Of a stretch of 64,000 nucleotides of DNA, positions 1-9,049 are shown in pieces (within the stretch, counting starts at the first letter, position 1; each line of letters opens with the position of its first letter). Under the pieces are notes generated by a model, which worked only from the letters and a program-made list of their open reading frames with translations, did no database searches and was not told the origin of the DNA. A program made the position numbers and the translations under genes. The DNA lies in contig JADKIY010000006.1 in NCBI GenBank assembly GCA_016722575.1, positions 391,998 to 455,997 of the forward strand, in the 5' to 3' direction. This stretch comes from Elusimicrobiota bacterium. Lineage in GTDB: Bacteria; Elusimicrobiota; Elusimicrobia; FEN-1173.

Positions 1-437
1 GCGGCGTGGCCGACCGGCCCGGCGTGGCGGCGAAAATCTTCGGCCCCCTGGCCGACGAGGGCGTCAACGTCGACATGATCATCCAGTCGGCCCCGACCGA
101 GGGACGCAACGACATTTCCTTCACCATCGGCCGGGTGGACGTGAAGAAGGCCATGGCCGTCTTGGACCGCGTGTCCACCGACCTCAAGGTCGAGGAAGTG
201 GTCTGCGACGACAAGGTGGCGAAAGTCTCCATCGTGGGCGTCGGCATGAAAGGCCACCCCGGCGTGGCGGCGAAACTCTTTAAATCCCTGGCCGAGGCCG
301 GGATCAACATCGACATGATCTCCACCTCCGAAATCAAAATCGCCTGCGTGGTGCGGGAAGGCGACGGCCCGAAAGCCGTCCGCCTCGTGCACAAGGCCTT
401 CGGCCTGGAAAAACCCCGGGTCAAAGCGAAGGCGTGA
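1..437 (+). CDS. lysC: Aspartate kinase, C-terminal ACT domains (5' end outside window)
   Basis: Only the last ~145 residues are present, reading in frame from base 3; the kinase domain lies to the left of the window. Two ACT-type regulatory modules can be seen: one around 'GVAAKIFGPLADEGVNVDMI' and a second beginning 'VSIVGVGM', with the typical 'INIDMISTSEIKI' loop that forms the amino-acid-binding interface. Aspartate kinase phosphorylates aspartate in the first step to Lys, Met, Thr and Ile, and the ACT pair gives feedback control by Lys/Thr. Its stop codon overlaps the GTG start of the citramalate synthase gene (GTGA), so the two are translationally coupled; both feed branched-chain and aspartate-family synthesis. 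The assignment rests on the ACT domains alone. Confidence 0.85.
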   Translation, partial: GVADRPGVAAKIFGPLADEGVNVDMIIQSAPTEGRNDISFTIGRVDVKKAMAVLDRVSTDLKVEEVVCDDKVAKVSIVGVGMKGHPGVAAKLFKSLAEAGINIDMISTSEIKIACVVREGDGPKAVRLVHKAFGLEKPRVKAKA

Positions 438-2038
438 AAAAAAACCGCGCGTCCGACGCCGCCCGGGTGCGGCTCTACGACACCACCCTCCGGGACGGCA
501 CCCAGGGGGAAGGGGTCTCGCTCACCGTCGACGATAAGCTGAAGATCGCCCAGGTGCTGGACCGCCTGGGGGTCGACTACATCGAAGGCGGGTGGCCCGG
601 CTCCAACCCCAAGGACGAGGAATTTTTCAAGCGCGCGCGTTCCCTGCGCCTGAAGAACGCCCGCCTGGCGGCCTTCGGCAGCACCCGCCGCCGGGACGCC
701 GCCGCCCACCAAGATCCCAATCTGGCCGCCATCGTCCGGGTCAAAACCCCGGTCGCCTGCATTTTCGGCAAGTCCTGGGACCTCCACGTGATCCACGCCC
801 TGCGGGCGACCCTGGACGAAAACCTGAAGATGATCGGCGAGTCCGTCAAATTCCTCAAATCCAAGGGCAAGGAAGTGGTCTACGACGCCGAGCATTTCTT
901 CGACGGTTTCCGCGCCAACCCCGAGTACGCCCTGTCGAGTTTGACCGCCGCTTGGAAAGGCGGCGCGTCGAACCTGACCCTGTGCGACACCAACGGGGGC
1001 TCGCTCCCCCACGACATCGGCGAAATCGTCCAGGTGGTCCGCCGCCGTTTCCCGACGGTGGAATTGGGCATCCATTGCCACAACGATTCGGACGCGGCCG
1101 TCGCCAACTCCCTGGAAGCCGTGCGCCAGGGCGTTCGCCTCGTTCAAGGCACCGCCAACGGACTGGGCGAGCGGTGCGGCAACGCGAATTTGATCTCCGT
1201 GATTCCCGGCGTCATGACCAAGCTGGGCCTCCCCTGCGTGTCCAAGGACCAACTGCGGTCCCTGACCGAGGTGTCCCGCTACGTGGACGAGCTGGCGAAC
1301 CAGGTGCCCAACGACCACCAACCCTACGTCGGAAATTCGGCCTTCGCCCACAAGGGCGGGGTGCACGTGTCCGCCATGGCGCGGCACGCCTCGACCTACG
1401 AGCACATGGACCCGGGCACCGTGGGCAACCAACGGCGGGTGCTGATCTCGGAACTGGCCGGGCGGTCCAACATGATTTTGAAAGCCCGGGAATTCAACCT
1501 CGATCTGGAAAAACACCCCGGAGCCATCGACAAGATCATCCAGCAGGTCAAGGCCCTGGAAAAAGAGGGCTATCAATTCGAAGGGGCCGAGGCGTCTTTT
1601 TATTTGTTGGTGACGCGGTTGGTTCGTCCCTTCAAACCCTTCTTTGATCAAAAAGGGTTCCGGGTGATCGTGGAGGAGGACAAGGACACCGGCGGGTTGG
1701 TGGCCGAAGCCTCCCTGAAAATCGCCGTCAAGGACGAGCGCGTCCACACCGTGGCGGAAGGCCACGGCCCCATCGACGCCCTGGACCGGGCGCTCCGCCG
1801 CGCCCTGGAAAAATTTTACCCCAACCTCCGCACGATGAGCCTCGTGGACTTCAAGGTCCGCGTCATCGACGGCGCGGTGGGCACCGCCTCCAAAGTCCGC
1901 GTGTTCGTGAACAGCCGCGACCACGCCGAGGAATGGGGCACGGTGGGGGTCTCCGACAACATCATCGAAGCCTCCTGGCAGGCCCTGCGCGACGCGGTGG
2001 AATACAAGCTCCTCCGCGACGGCAAGCGGCCGCGCTAG
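434..2038 (+). CDS. cimA: (R)-citramalate synthase
   Basis: This 534-residue protein condenses pyruvate and acetyl-CoA to citramalate, the threonine-independent entry to isoleucine synthesis. The HMGL-like TIM barrel opens with 'RLYDTTLRDGTQGEG', the metal and substrate site of the isopropylmalate/citramalate synthase family. 'GIHCHNDSDAAVANS' supplies the metal-binding His pair, and 'GTANGLGERCGNANL' and 'FAHKGGVHVSA' are also conserved. The last ~130 residues form the LeuA-type allosteric dimer domain. Length and the 'EGVS' rather than 'PGV' motif favour the CimA clade over LeuA. The GTG start overlaps the preceding stop. No leuBCD genes are adjacent. Confidence 0.9.
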   Translation: MKKNRASDAARVRLYDTTLRDGTQGEGVSLTVDDKLKIAQVLDRLGVDYIEGGWPGSNPKDEEFFKRARSLRLKNARLAAFGSTRRRDAAAHQDPNLAAIVRVKTPVACIFGKSWDLHVIHALRATLDENLKMIGESVKFLKSKGKEVVYDAEHFFDGFRANPEYALSSLTAAWKGGASNLTLCDTNGGSLPHDIGEIVQVVRRRFPTVELGIHCHNDSDAAVANSLEAVRQGVRLVQGTANGLGERCGNANLISVIPGVMTKLGLPCVSKDQLRSLTEVSRYVDELANQVPNDHQPYVGNSAFAHKGGVHVSAMARHASTYEHMDPGTVGNQRRVLISELAGRSNMILKAREFNLDLEKHPGAIDKIIQQVKALEKEGYQFEGAEASFYLLVTRLVRPFKPFFDQKGFRVIVEEDKDTGGLVAEASLKIAVKDERVHTVAEGHGPIDALDRALRRALEKFYPNLRTMSLVDFKVRVIDGAVGTASKVRVFVNSRDHAEEWGTVGVSDNIIEASWQALRDAVEYKLLRDGKRPR

Positions 2039-2188
2039 TCGTCCGATCGCCGGGCGGACTCCGCCGCTTTTCCCGGTTTCGTCGCGTCTTTTAACCGAAA
2101 TTCCACCTTGGCCCGGCGCCTTTTGCGTCCCCGGACCCCCCCTCAATTTGGTATATTTCCCCTTTGATTTATCGTCGGGGAGACGTCC
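2039..2188 (+). promoter_or_regulatory. Intergenic region with candidate -10 box for the phosphodiesterase operon
   Basis: This is the largest gap in the first 10 kb. A TATATT hexamer at 2152-2157 sits about 30 nt ahead of the GTG start at 2189, leaving a short leader that contains GGGGAGA. No good -35 hexamer is seen at the usual spacing, so the promoter call is tentative. Confidence 0.35.
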
Positions 2189-2977
2189 GTGAAGATTCTT
2201 TTTGTGGGGGACATTTTCGGCCGGCCGGGCCGGGACGCGGTGCGCGGATTCGTGCCGTCCCTTCGGCGCGAAGGCGGGATTGATTTCGCCATCGGGAACG
2301 CTGAAAACGCGGCCGGCGGGCGCGGTTTGACGGCCTCCACGGCCAAGGAACTTTTCGACGCGGGCTTGGACGTCCTGACCCTGGGGAACCACACCTGGGA
2401 CCGCTCCGAAACCGAGCCCCTGCTGGCCGATCCCCGAATTTTGCGCCCCGCCAATTACCCGGCGCCCTTGGCCGGAAAGGGCCTGGGTCTTTATACGGTC
2501 GGCGGGCGATCCGTGGCGGTGCTTCAGTTGATGGGGCGGCACAACATGGCCTCGATCGACTGTCCGTTCCAGGCGGCGGATCGGCTTCTCAAGGAACGGC
2601 CCGCGCCGGTGGTGATCGTGGACATGCACGCCGAGGCGACCAGCGAAAAGCAGGCCATGGGTTGGCATTTGGACGGGCGGGCTTCCGCCGTGCTCGGCAC
2701 CCACACCCACGTTCAAACGGCCGACGAGCGGGTGCTCCCCGGCGGGACGGCCTACATCGGCGACGTCGGCATGGCCGGGCCCCGGGACGGGATCATCGGC
2801 GGCGACCGGGCGGGGGCGCTCAAACGATTTTTGACCGGCGTGCGGGTTCGACTGGAAGTGGCCGAGGGCGACGCGCTGTTTTGCGCCGTGGTCGTGGACG
2901 TGGACGACGCGTCGGGCCGGGCCCGGTCGATCGAACGGATTTCGAAAGTGTGGCAACGGAAAGGCGGAACGGCGTGA
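2189..2977 (+). CDS. YmdB-family metallophosphoesterase (TIGR00282)
   Basis: The 262-residue calcineurin-like phosphoesterase matches the YmdB/TIGR00282 family. Metal ligands are visible in 'GDIFGRPGRDAV', 'GNAENAAGG', 'LGNHTWD' and the late 'DMHAEATSEKQAMGWHLDG' plus 'GTHTHVQTAD' motifs. Characterised members hydrolyse 2',3'- or 3',5'-cyclic nucleotides in the cytoplasm. The GTG start follows a purine-rich GGGGAGACG stretch. The stop overlaps the GTG of the downstream prenyl synthase (GTGA), giving a YmdB-IspA-Dxs-TlyA run like that seen in other bacteria. The in vivo substrate cannot be told from sequence. Confidence 0.85.
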   Translation: MKILFVGDIFGRPGRDAVRGFVPSLRREGGIDFAIGNAENAAGGRGLTASTAKELFDAGLDVLTLGNHTWDRSETEPLLADPRILRPANYPAPLAGKGLGLYTVGGRSVAVLQLMGRHNMASIDCPFQAADRLLKERPAPVVIVDMHAEATSEKQAMGWHLDGRASAVLGTHTHVQTADERVLPGGTAYIGDVGMAGPRDGIIGGDRAGALKRFLTGVRVRLEVAEGDALFCAVVVDVDDASGRARSIERISKVWQRKGGTA

Positions 2978-3885
2978 CCCCCGAGGAATTGAAAAAAGCG
3001 TTGGCGGCCAAGGCCGCAATGGTGGACAAGGCCCTGGACCGTCTCATGACCAAGGAAGAGGCCCTGCCGCCCGTGGTGCACAAGGCCATGCGGTATTCGG
3101 TGTTCGCCGGGGGAAAACGGCTGCGCCCGGTGTTGTGCCTGGCCGCGGCGGAAATCACGGGGGGGAAACCCGCCCGGGTGCTGCCCACCGCCTGCGCCCT
3201 GGAAGTGATCCACACCTACTCCCTGGTCCACGACGATCTGCCCGCCATGGACGACGACGATTTGAGGCGCGGCCGGCCCACCAACCACCGCGTGTTCGGC
3301 GAGGGCGTGGCCATTTTGGCCGGGGACGGTTTGCTGACCTACGGTTTTGAATTGATGGCCAAAAACGCCCGGGTGGCGGGCGTCCGCGCCGAGCGCGTGG
3401 TGGCCGCCATTGGCACGGTCGCCCGGGCCGTGGGGTCCCAGGGAATGGTGGGGGGCCAGGCGGTGGATTTGGAATCGGAAGGGCGCGGCGTGGCCTTGAA
3501 CGGCAACCGCGCCAAGGTGTTGGACTACATCCACCGGCACAAAACCGGCGCGCTCATCACCGCGAGCCTGTCGGTGGGGGCGCTCCTCGCCGGCGCGTCG
3601 CCCGCGGCCCAACGGGCCCTGGAGCGCTACGGCGATCAAATCGGTTTGGCCTTCCAAATCGCCGACGACGTGCTGGACATCGTGGGCAACAAGGCGCTCC
3701 TGGGCAAAAGCGGCTCGGACGCCGAGAACCAGAAACTGACGTACCCCGCGGTTTACGGCCTGGACGAATCCCGCCGCCGGGCCCGACGGGCCGTGGACGA
3801 AGCCAAACGCCTTTTGAAACCCTTCGGCCGCCGGGCCGATCTGTTGGTGGCCCTGGCCGATTACATCATCACACGAGAGAACTGA
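2974..3885 (+). CDS. ispA: Polyprenyl (geranyl/farnesyl) diphosphate synthase
   Basis: The protein is 303 residues from the GTG that overlaps the previous stop; an upstream in-frame extension reads through the phosphodiesterase gene and is not used. Both aspartate-rich motifs of trans-isoprenyl diphosphate synthases are present: 'VHDDLPAMDDDDLRRG' and 'QIADDVLDIVG', with 'GGKRLRPVL' for the diphosphate. These chain IPP units into GPP/FPP for undecaprenyl and quinone synthesis. The insertion between the two Asp pairs in the first motif is typical of the IspA type making FPP. The next gene, dxs, makes the precursor for the same pathway and begins one base after this stop. Confidence 0.88.
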   Translation: MTPEELKKALAAKAAMVDKALDRLMTKEEALPPVVHKAMRYSVFAGGKRLRPVLCLAAAEITGGKPARVLPTACALEVIHTYSLVHDDLPAMDDDDLRRGRPTNHRVFGEGVAILAGDGLLTYGFELMAKNARVAGVRAERVVAAIGTVARAVGSQGMVGGQAVDLESEGRGVALNGNRAKVLDYIHRHKTGALITASLSVGALLAGASPAAQRALERYGDQIGLAFQIADDVLDIVGNKALLGKSGSDAENQKLTYPAVYGLDESRRRARRAVDEAKRLLKPFGRRADLLVALADYIITREN

Positions 3886-3886
3886 C

Positions 3887-5755
3887 ATGAATATTTTGGA
3901 CATGATCGACAAACCCCAGGACCTGCGGAACATCCGGAAGGATTTGCTTCCCATCCTGGCCAAGGACATCCGGCAAAAAATTCTGGACGTGACCTCCCAG
4001 GTCGGCGGCCACCTGGGCGCCGGGCTGGGCACGGTGGAGCTCGCCATCGCCCTGCACTACGTGTTCGAATCCCCCAAGGACAAGATCATTTGGGACACGG
4101 GGCACCAGGCGTACCCCCACAAATTGCTCACGGGGCGGCGGGACCGCTTCCACACCCTGCGGCAGTTCGGCGGGATTTCCGGATTTCTTTCCCGAAACGA
4201 ATCCGAGCACGACGTGTTCGGCGCGGGCCACGCCTCGACCTCCATTTCGGCGGCTCTGGGTTTCGCCGCCGCCCGGGACGTGCTGAAGCAGGACCACCAC
4301 GTGATCGCCGTGGCCAACGACGGGTCCCTGACCGGCGGCATGGCTTTTGAGGCCCTGCAAAACGCCGGCCACCTGGGCACGGACCTCCTGGTCGTTTTGA
4401 ACGACAACCAAATGTTCATCTCCCACCGGGTGGGCGCCCTGGGCGCCTTCCTGGCCAAACTGGCCACCCTGGGCATGGTGCGCCGGGCGGAAAAGCAAAT
4501 CGAAAAATTGCTCACCCGCATGAGTTTCTACGGCGCCTACCTGTTGCGCCTGGCGCGGCGGGCCAAGGTGATGCTCTTCCCCGGGGTGTTGTTCGAGGAA
4601 ATGGGGTTCGGCTACCTGGGGCCCATCGACGGGCACGACCTGCCGCAACTCATTGAAGTCCTTCAGGCCATCAAGCAACTCAAGGGCCCCCACGTCCTGC
4701 ACGTGGTGACGAAAAAGGGCCGGGGCTACGAGCCGGCCGAAGCCGACCCGATCAAATACCACGGCGTCACCCGCTTCAACCCCGAGACCGGCGAAATGGT
4801 CAAGGCCCCCGCCGGGCCCCCGAGCTACACGACGGTGTTCGGCCAGGCCCTGGTGAAACTGGCCAAGGAAGACTCCAAAATCGTGGCCATCACCGCGGCC
4901 ATGCCCGAGGGCACCGGCTTGGACCTTTTCCGAAAAGAACTCCCTTCCCGCTTTTACGACGTGGGCCTGGGCGAGCAGCACGCCGTGACCTTCGCGGCCG
5001 GCATGGCCTGCGGGGGGTTGAAACCCGTGGTGGCCATTTACTCGACCTTCCTGCAGCGCGGGTTCGACCAGATGTTCCACGACGTGGCGCTCCAAAAACT
5101 GCCCGTCGTGTTCTGCCTGGACCGGGCGGGCCTGGTGGGCGAAGACGGTCCGACGCATCACGGGGCGTACGACCTGTCGTACTCCCGCATGTTCCCGAAC
5201 ATGACGGTCATGGCGCCCAAGGACGAGAACGAATTGCAGCACATGCTGAAAACGGCGCTCAACCTGCCGGGCCCGTCGGTGATCCGCTATCCCCGGGGCG
5301 CGGGGCAGGGCGTGGCCCTGGACACCGCTTATCACTTGATTCCCCTGGGCAAGGGCGAAGTCCTTCGGGAAGGCGAGGACGTGACGCTCTTGGCCATCGG
5401 CCACCCCATCGTGGCGGCCATGGAAGCGGCCGAAAAGCTGGCCGCCGAGGGCGTCTCCGTCCGGGTGGTGAACGCGCGGTTCGCCAAGCCCTTGGACCGG
5501 GAATTTTTGCTGGGCGTGGCGCGGCGAACGCCCCTTCTGGTGACCTTGGAAGAGAACACGCTGGTGGGCGGCTTCGGCGACGCCGTCCGGGAGGCGCTGG
5601 AGGGGGAAAACATCGCGATCCGAACCATCGCGTTGCCCGACGCCTTTGTGGAGCACGGGGCCCAATCCAAAATTCGCGAGAAGGCGGGCTTGTCCGCCGA
5701 AAAGATCGCGGCCCGCGTGTTGGAATTTCGCCGGCAGAGCCAGACGGTCTCCTGA
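3887..5755 (+). CDS. dxs: 1-deoxy-D-xylulose-5-phosphate synthase
   Basis: The 622-residue TPP enzyme catalyses the first step of the MEP isoprenoid pathway, joining pyruvate and glyceraldehyde 3-phosphate. The N-terminal domain shows 'HQAYPHKLLTGRRD', the 'GAGHASTSISAALG' motif and the TPP/Mg site. That site reads 'NDGSLTGGMAFEALQNAG' followed by 'LNDNQMFIS', so the usual GDG is NDG here, a small oddity. The Pyr domain has 'VGLGEQHAVTFAAGMA' with the catalytic Glu and 'DRAGLVGEDGPTHHG', and the C-terminal transketolase domain is complete. It lies one base after ispA and just before tlyA. Length is normal. Confidence 0.93.
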   Translation: MNILDMIDKPQDLRNIRKDLLPILAKDIRQKILDVTSQVGGHLGAGLGTVELAIALHYVFESPKDKIIWDTGHQAYPHKLLTGRRDRFHTLRQFGGISGFLSRNESEHDVFGAGHASTSISAALGFAAARDVLKQDHHVIAVANDGSLTGGMAFEALQNAGHLGTDLLVVLNDNQMFISHRVGALGAFLAKLATLGMVRRAEKQIEKLLTRMSFYGAYLLRLARRAKVMLFPGVLFEEMGFGYLGPIDGHDLPQLIEVLQAIKQLKGPHVLHVVTKKGRGYEPAEADPIKYHGVTRFNPETGEMVKAPAGPPSYTTVFGQALVKLAKEDSKIVAITAAMPEGTGLDLFRKELPSRFYDVGLGEQHAVTFAAGMACGGLKPVVAIYSTFLQRGFDQMFHDVALQKLPVVFCLDRAGLVGEDGPTHHGAYDLSYSRMFPNMTVMAPKDENELQHMLKTALNLPGPSVIRYPRGAGQGVALDTAYHLIPLGKGEVLREGEDVTLLAIGHPIVAAMEAAEKLAAEGVSVRVVNARFAKPLDREFLLGVARRTPLLVTLEENTLVGGFGDAVREALEGENIAIRTIALPDAFVEHGAQSKIREKAGLSAEKIAARVLEFRRQSQTVS

Positions 5756-5756
5756 T

Positions 5757-6512
5757 CTGATCGAAAAAGTCCGACTGGATCACCTGCTGGTTCAGCGGGG
5801 ATTGGCCGAAACCGGCGCCAAGGCCCAGGCCTTGATTCTGGCCGGCAAGGTGCGGGCCCCGGGGTTGAAGAACGTGAAGCCCGGCGAAAAAGTTCGGCTC
5901 GACCAGGAAATCGAGCTGGTGGCCGACCTGCCCTACGTTTCCCGGGGCGGGGAGAAATTGGCCGCGGCCCTGGACGAATTCGGCGTGGCGGTCCCGGGGC
6001 GGTTTTGCCTGGACGTGGGCGCCTCCACGGGCGGGTTCACCGACTGCCTGTTGCAACGGGGCGCGGTCGGGGTTCTGGCGGTGGACGTGGGCCACGGCCA
6101 GCTTCACTGGAAATTGCGAAACGACCCGCGCGTGGAGAATCTGGAAAAAACCCACGCCCGGGACTTGACCGCCGAACGGGTGGCGGCGAGCGCCGGCCCG
6201 GCGCTGTGGCCCGGGTTGCTCACGGTGGTGGACGTGTCTTTCATCTCCCTGGACAAGGTCCTGCCGACGGTGGCCGGGGCGACGCCCCCGGGCGGAGAGT
6301 TCGTGGTGCTGTTGAAACCGCAATTCGAGGTGGGCCCCAAGGACGTTCCGGGGGGCATCGTGCGGGACGACGCGGTGCGGGAGGCGGTGTTGGCCCGCGT
6401 TCAATCCCAGGCGGACGGCTGGGGATTTCGGTTTGAAAAATCCATGGTCTCGCCGCTCAAGGGCCGGGACGGCAACATCGAATATTTGCTGCACCTTTAC
6501 AAAAAACCATGA
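5757..6512 (+). CDS. tlyA: TlyA-family rRNA 2'-O-methyltransferase (hemolysin TlyA type)
   Basis: An S4 RNA-binding domain ('VRLDHLLVQRGLAETGAKAQ') is followed by an FtsJ-like Rossmann methyltransferase with the SAM motif 'CLDVGASTGGFTDCLL' and 'VVDVSFISLDKVL'. TlyA proteins 2'-O-methylate 16S/23S rRNA. No ATG, GTG or TTG lies at the expected N-terminus: the family's usual start 'M.KVRLD..L' falls on CTG at 5757 (ATC at 5760 is the other candidate), immediately after the dxs stop. I place the start at CTG, giving 251 residues. The stop overlaps leuS (ATGA). Function is well supported; the start is not. Confidence 0.82.
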   Translation: MIEKVRLDHLLVQRGLAETGAKAQALILAGKVRAPGLKNVKPGEKVRLDQEIELVADLPYVSRGGEKLAAALDEFGVAVPGRFCLDVGASTGGFTDCLLQRGAVGVLAVDVGHGQLHWKLRNDPRVENLEKTHARDLTAERVAASAGPALWPGLLTVVDVSFISLDKVLPTVAGATPPGGEFVVLLKPQFEVGPKDVPGGIVRDDAVREAVLARVQSQADGWGFRFEKSMVSPLKGRDGNIEYLLHLYKKP

Positions 6513-9049
6513 CCGAACCTTTCAACCCCGCTTCCATCGAGCCCAAGTGGCAAAAACGCTGGGAGGACGCCGGCGTTTTCAAATCGGACCCCGACCCCCG
6601 GAAGCCCAAACTCTACATTCTGGACATGTTCCCGTACCCCTCGGGCGCGGGCCTGCACGTGGGGCATCCCGAAGGCTACACCGCCACGGACATTCTGTCC
6701 CGAATGAAACGCATGCAGGGCTTCAACGTCCTGCACCCCATGGGCTGGGACGCCTTCGGCCTGCCGGCGGAAAACCACGCCATTCAAACCGGCCAGGCCC
6801 CCCGGGTCGTCACCCAAAACAACATCAACAATTTCCGGCGGCAGATCAAATCCCTGGGGTTCTCCTACGACTGGTCCCGGGAAGTGGACACCACCGACCC
6901 GGCCTATTACAAATGGACCCAATGGATTTTCCTCCAGCTCTACAAAAAAGGCCTGGCCTTCGAGGGCGTCAGCCCGATTAATTTCTGCCCCAGTTGCCGC
7001 ACGGGCCTGGCCAACGAGGAAGTCCACCAGGGCGCCTGCGAGCGTTGTGGAACCCCCGTGGAACGGCGGGACATGCGCCAGTGGTTGTTGAAGATCACGG
7101 CCTACGCGGACCGCCTGCTGGAGGATTTGGAGGGCCTGGACTGGCCCGAATCCACGTTGGCCATGCAACGCAACTGGATCGGCCGCTCCGAAGGGGCCGA
7201 GGTGGTTTTCCAGGGCGCGGACGGCGCGGCGGGGAAATCCGTCACGGTTTTCACGACGCGGCCCGACACGCTCTTCGGCGCGACCTATTTGGTGCTGTCG
7301 CCCGAACACCCCCTGGTGCCGGCTTTTGCGACGGCGGAACGCCGGGGCGACGTGGAGGCCTACCAAAAGCTGGCCCGGAACAAATCGGACTTGGAACGAA
7401 CGGACTTGGCCAAGGATAAAACCGGGGTGTTCACCGGCGGATCCGTCGTCAACCCGGTCAACGGCGAAAAAATTCCCGTCTGGATTTCGGATTACGTCCT
7501 GGTGAGTTACGGCACGGGCGCCATCATGGCGGTGCCGGCCCACGATTCCCGGGATTTCGAATTCGCCAAGAAATTCGGGATCGCCATCAAGCCCGTGGTG
7601 GCCCCGCGTTCCGGCGGCGCGCCGGACTCTTCCCGGGCTTTCGAGGACGAGGGCGTCGCGGTCAACAGCGGGTCCTACGACGGGTTGGAGACCGCCGCCT
7701 TCAAGAAAAAAATCACGGCGGATCTGGAAAAACGCGGCCAGGGGAAAAAGGCCGTCAACTACCGTCTGCGGGATTGGGTGTTTTCCCGCCAGCGCTATTG
7801 GGGCGAGCCCATTCCCATCGTGCACTGCCAGGGCGCCTGCGCGGGGCCCGTTCCGATCCCCGAAAAAGATTTGCCGGTGTTGTTGCCGGCGGTGGAGCGC
7901 TACGAGCCCACGGGCACGGGGGAATCCCCTTTGGCGGCGGTGGAGTCCTGGGTCAAAACCACCTGCCCCGTCTGCGGCGCCCCCGCCCGTCGGGAAACCA
8001 ACACCATGCCCCAATGGGCGGGGTCCTGCTGGTATTACCTGCGCTATTTGGACGCCCGGAACGCCGACCGGGCCTGGGCCCCCGCGGCGGAGGCCTATTG
8101 GGCCGGGAAATCCGGCGTGGACTTGTATGTGGGCGGGGCGGAGCACGCCGTGCTCCATCTGCTCTACAGCCGGTTTTGGCACAAAGTGTTGTTCGATCTG
8201 GGGTTGGTCTCCTCCAAGGAGCCTTTCCATAAATTGCGCCACCAGGGCATGGTGTTGTCCTACAGCTACCGGGACAAGCTGGGGGCTTACCACGCCTACG
8301 ATGAAATCGATTTCGCCTCCCGGCCGCCGAAACTCAAGAGCACCGGCGAAGTCCTGGCCGAGCAGGTCGAGAAAATGTCCAAGTCGAAAAAGAACGTGGT
8401 GAGCCCCGACGACATCATCGGCAAATACGGGGCGGACGCCATGCGGCTGTACGAAATGTTCATGGGCGATTTTGAAATGCCAAAACCCTGGGACATGCGC
8501 GGGGTGGAGGGCGTGACCCGGTTTTTGCAGCGGGTGTGGCGCCTGCTGGAGGCGCCGGCCGCGGCGGGCGATCCCCACGTGCGCCTCCGTCACAAAACCA
8601 TTCAGGCCGTGACCGAGCGTGTGGACGGGTTCAAGTTCAACACGGCCATCGCCTCCTTGATGGAATACACCAACGTCCTGTCCACCGGCGCCGATCGGGC
8701 CGACGTGGAAGCCGTGGTGCTTTTGCTGTCGCCCTTCGCCCCGCACCTGGCGGAGGAAATGTGGGAACGGCTGGGCCACCGGGACCTGGCGTTCCGGGAA
8801 AAATGGCCGACGGCCGACCCGGCGCTCCTGGTGGACGACAGCGTGGAGATTCCGGTTCAAATCAACGGCAAGGTGCGGGACCGGGTACGGGTGGCGCCGA
8901 ACGCCGCGCCGACCCTCGTGCTGGAAACGGCCCGGGCTCTTCCGCGAATCCAGGAAGCGTTGCGCGATCAACAGATCTTGAAGGAAATTCACGTCCCCGG
9001 GCGCATGGTGAGTTTCGTCACCCGGCCCGCAAACGGGAGGTCCGAATGA
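6509..9049 (+). CDS. leuS: Leucyl-tRNA synthetase
   Basis: The 846-residue class I synthetase carries 'PYPSGAGLHVGHPEGYT' (the HIGH-type motif), the zinc-like 'CPSCRTGLANEEV' knuckle, and a CP1 editing domain with 'TTRPDTLFGATYLVLSPEHP' and 'VPAHDSRDFEFA'. It also has 'RDWVFSRQRYWGEPIP' and the 'EKMSKSKKN' loop near residue 622. The anticodon-binding and C-terminal domains are complete. It charges tRNA-Leu. The start overlaps the tlyA stop, and the stop overlaps the ATG of the lipoprotein gene that follows. All signature motifs are intact. Confidence 0.95.
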   Translation: MTEPFNPASIEPKWQKRWEDAGVFKSDPDPRKPKLYILDMFPYPSGAGLHVGHPEGYTATDILSRMKRMQGFNVLHPMGWDAFGLPAENHAIQTGQAPRVVTQNNINNFRRQIKSLGFSYDWSREVDTTDPAYYKWTQWIFLQLYKKGLAFEGVSPINFCPSCRTGLANEEVHQGACERCGTPVERRDMRQWLLKITAYADRLLEDLEGLDWPESTLAMQRNWIGRSEGAEVVFQGADGAAGKSVTVFTTRPDTLFGATYLVLSPEHPLVPAFATAERRGDVEAYQKLARNKSDLERTDLAKDKTGVFTGGSVVNPVNGEKIPVWISDYVLVSYGTGAIMAVPAHDSRDFEFAKKFGIAIKPVVAPRSGGAPDSSRAFEDEGVAVNSGSYDGLETAAFKKKITADLEKRGQGKKAVNYRLRDWVFSRQRYWGEPIPIVHCQGACAGPVPIPEKDLPVLLPAVERYEPTGTGESPLAAVESWVKTTCPVCGAPARRETNTMPQWAGSCWYYLRYLDARNADRAWAPAAEAYWAGKSGVDLYVGGAEHAVLHLLYSRFWHKVLFDLGLVSSKEPFHKLRHQGMVLSYSYRDKLGAYHAYDEIDFASRPPKLKSTGEVLAEQVEKMSKSKKNVVSPDDIIGKYGADAMRLYEMFMGDFEMPKPWDMRGVEGVTRFLQRVWRLLEAPAAAGDPHVRLRHKTIQAVTERVDGFKFNTAIASLMEYTNVLSTGADRADVEAVVLLLSPFAPHLAEEMWERLGHRDLAFREKWPTADPALLVDDSVEIPVQINGKVRDRVRVAPNAAPTLVLETARALPRIQEALRDQQILKEIHVPGRMVSFVTRPANGRSE

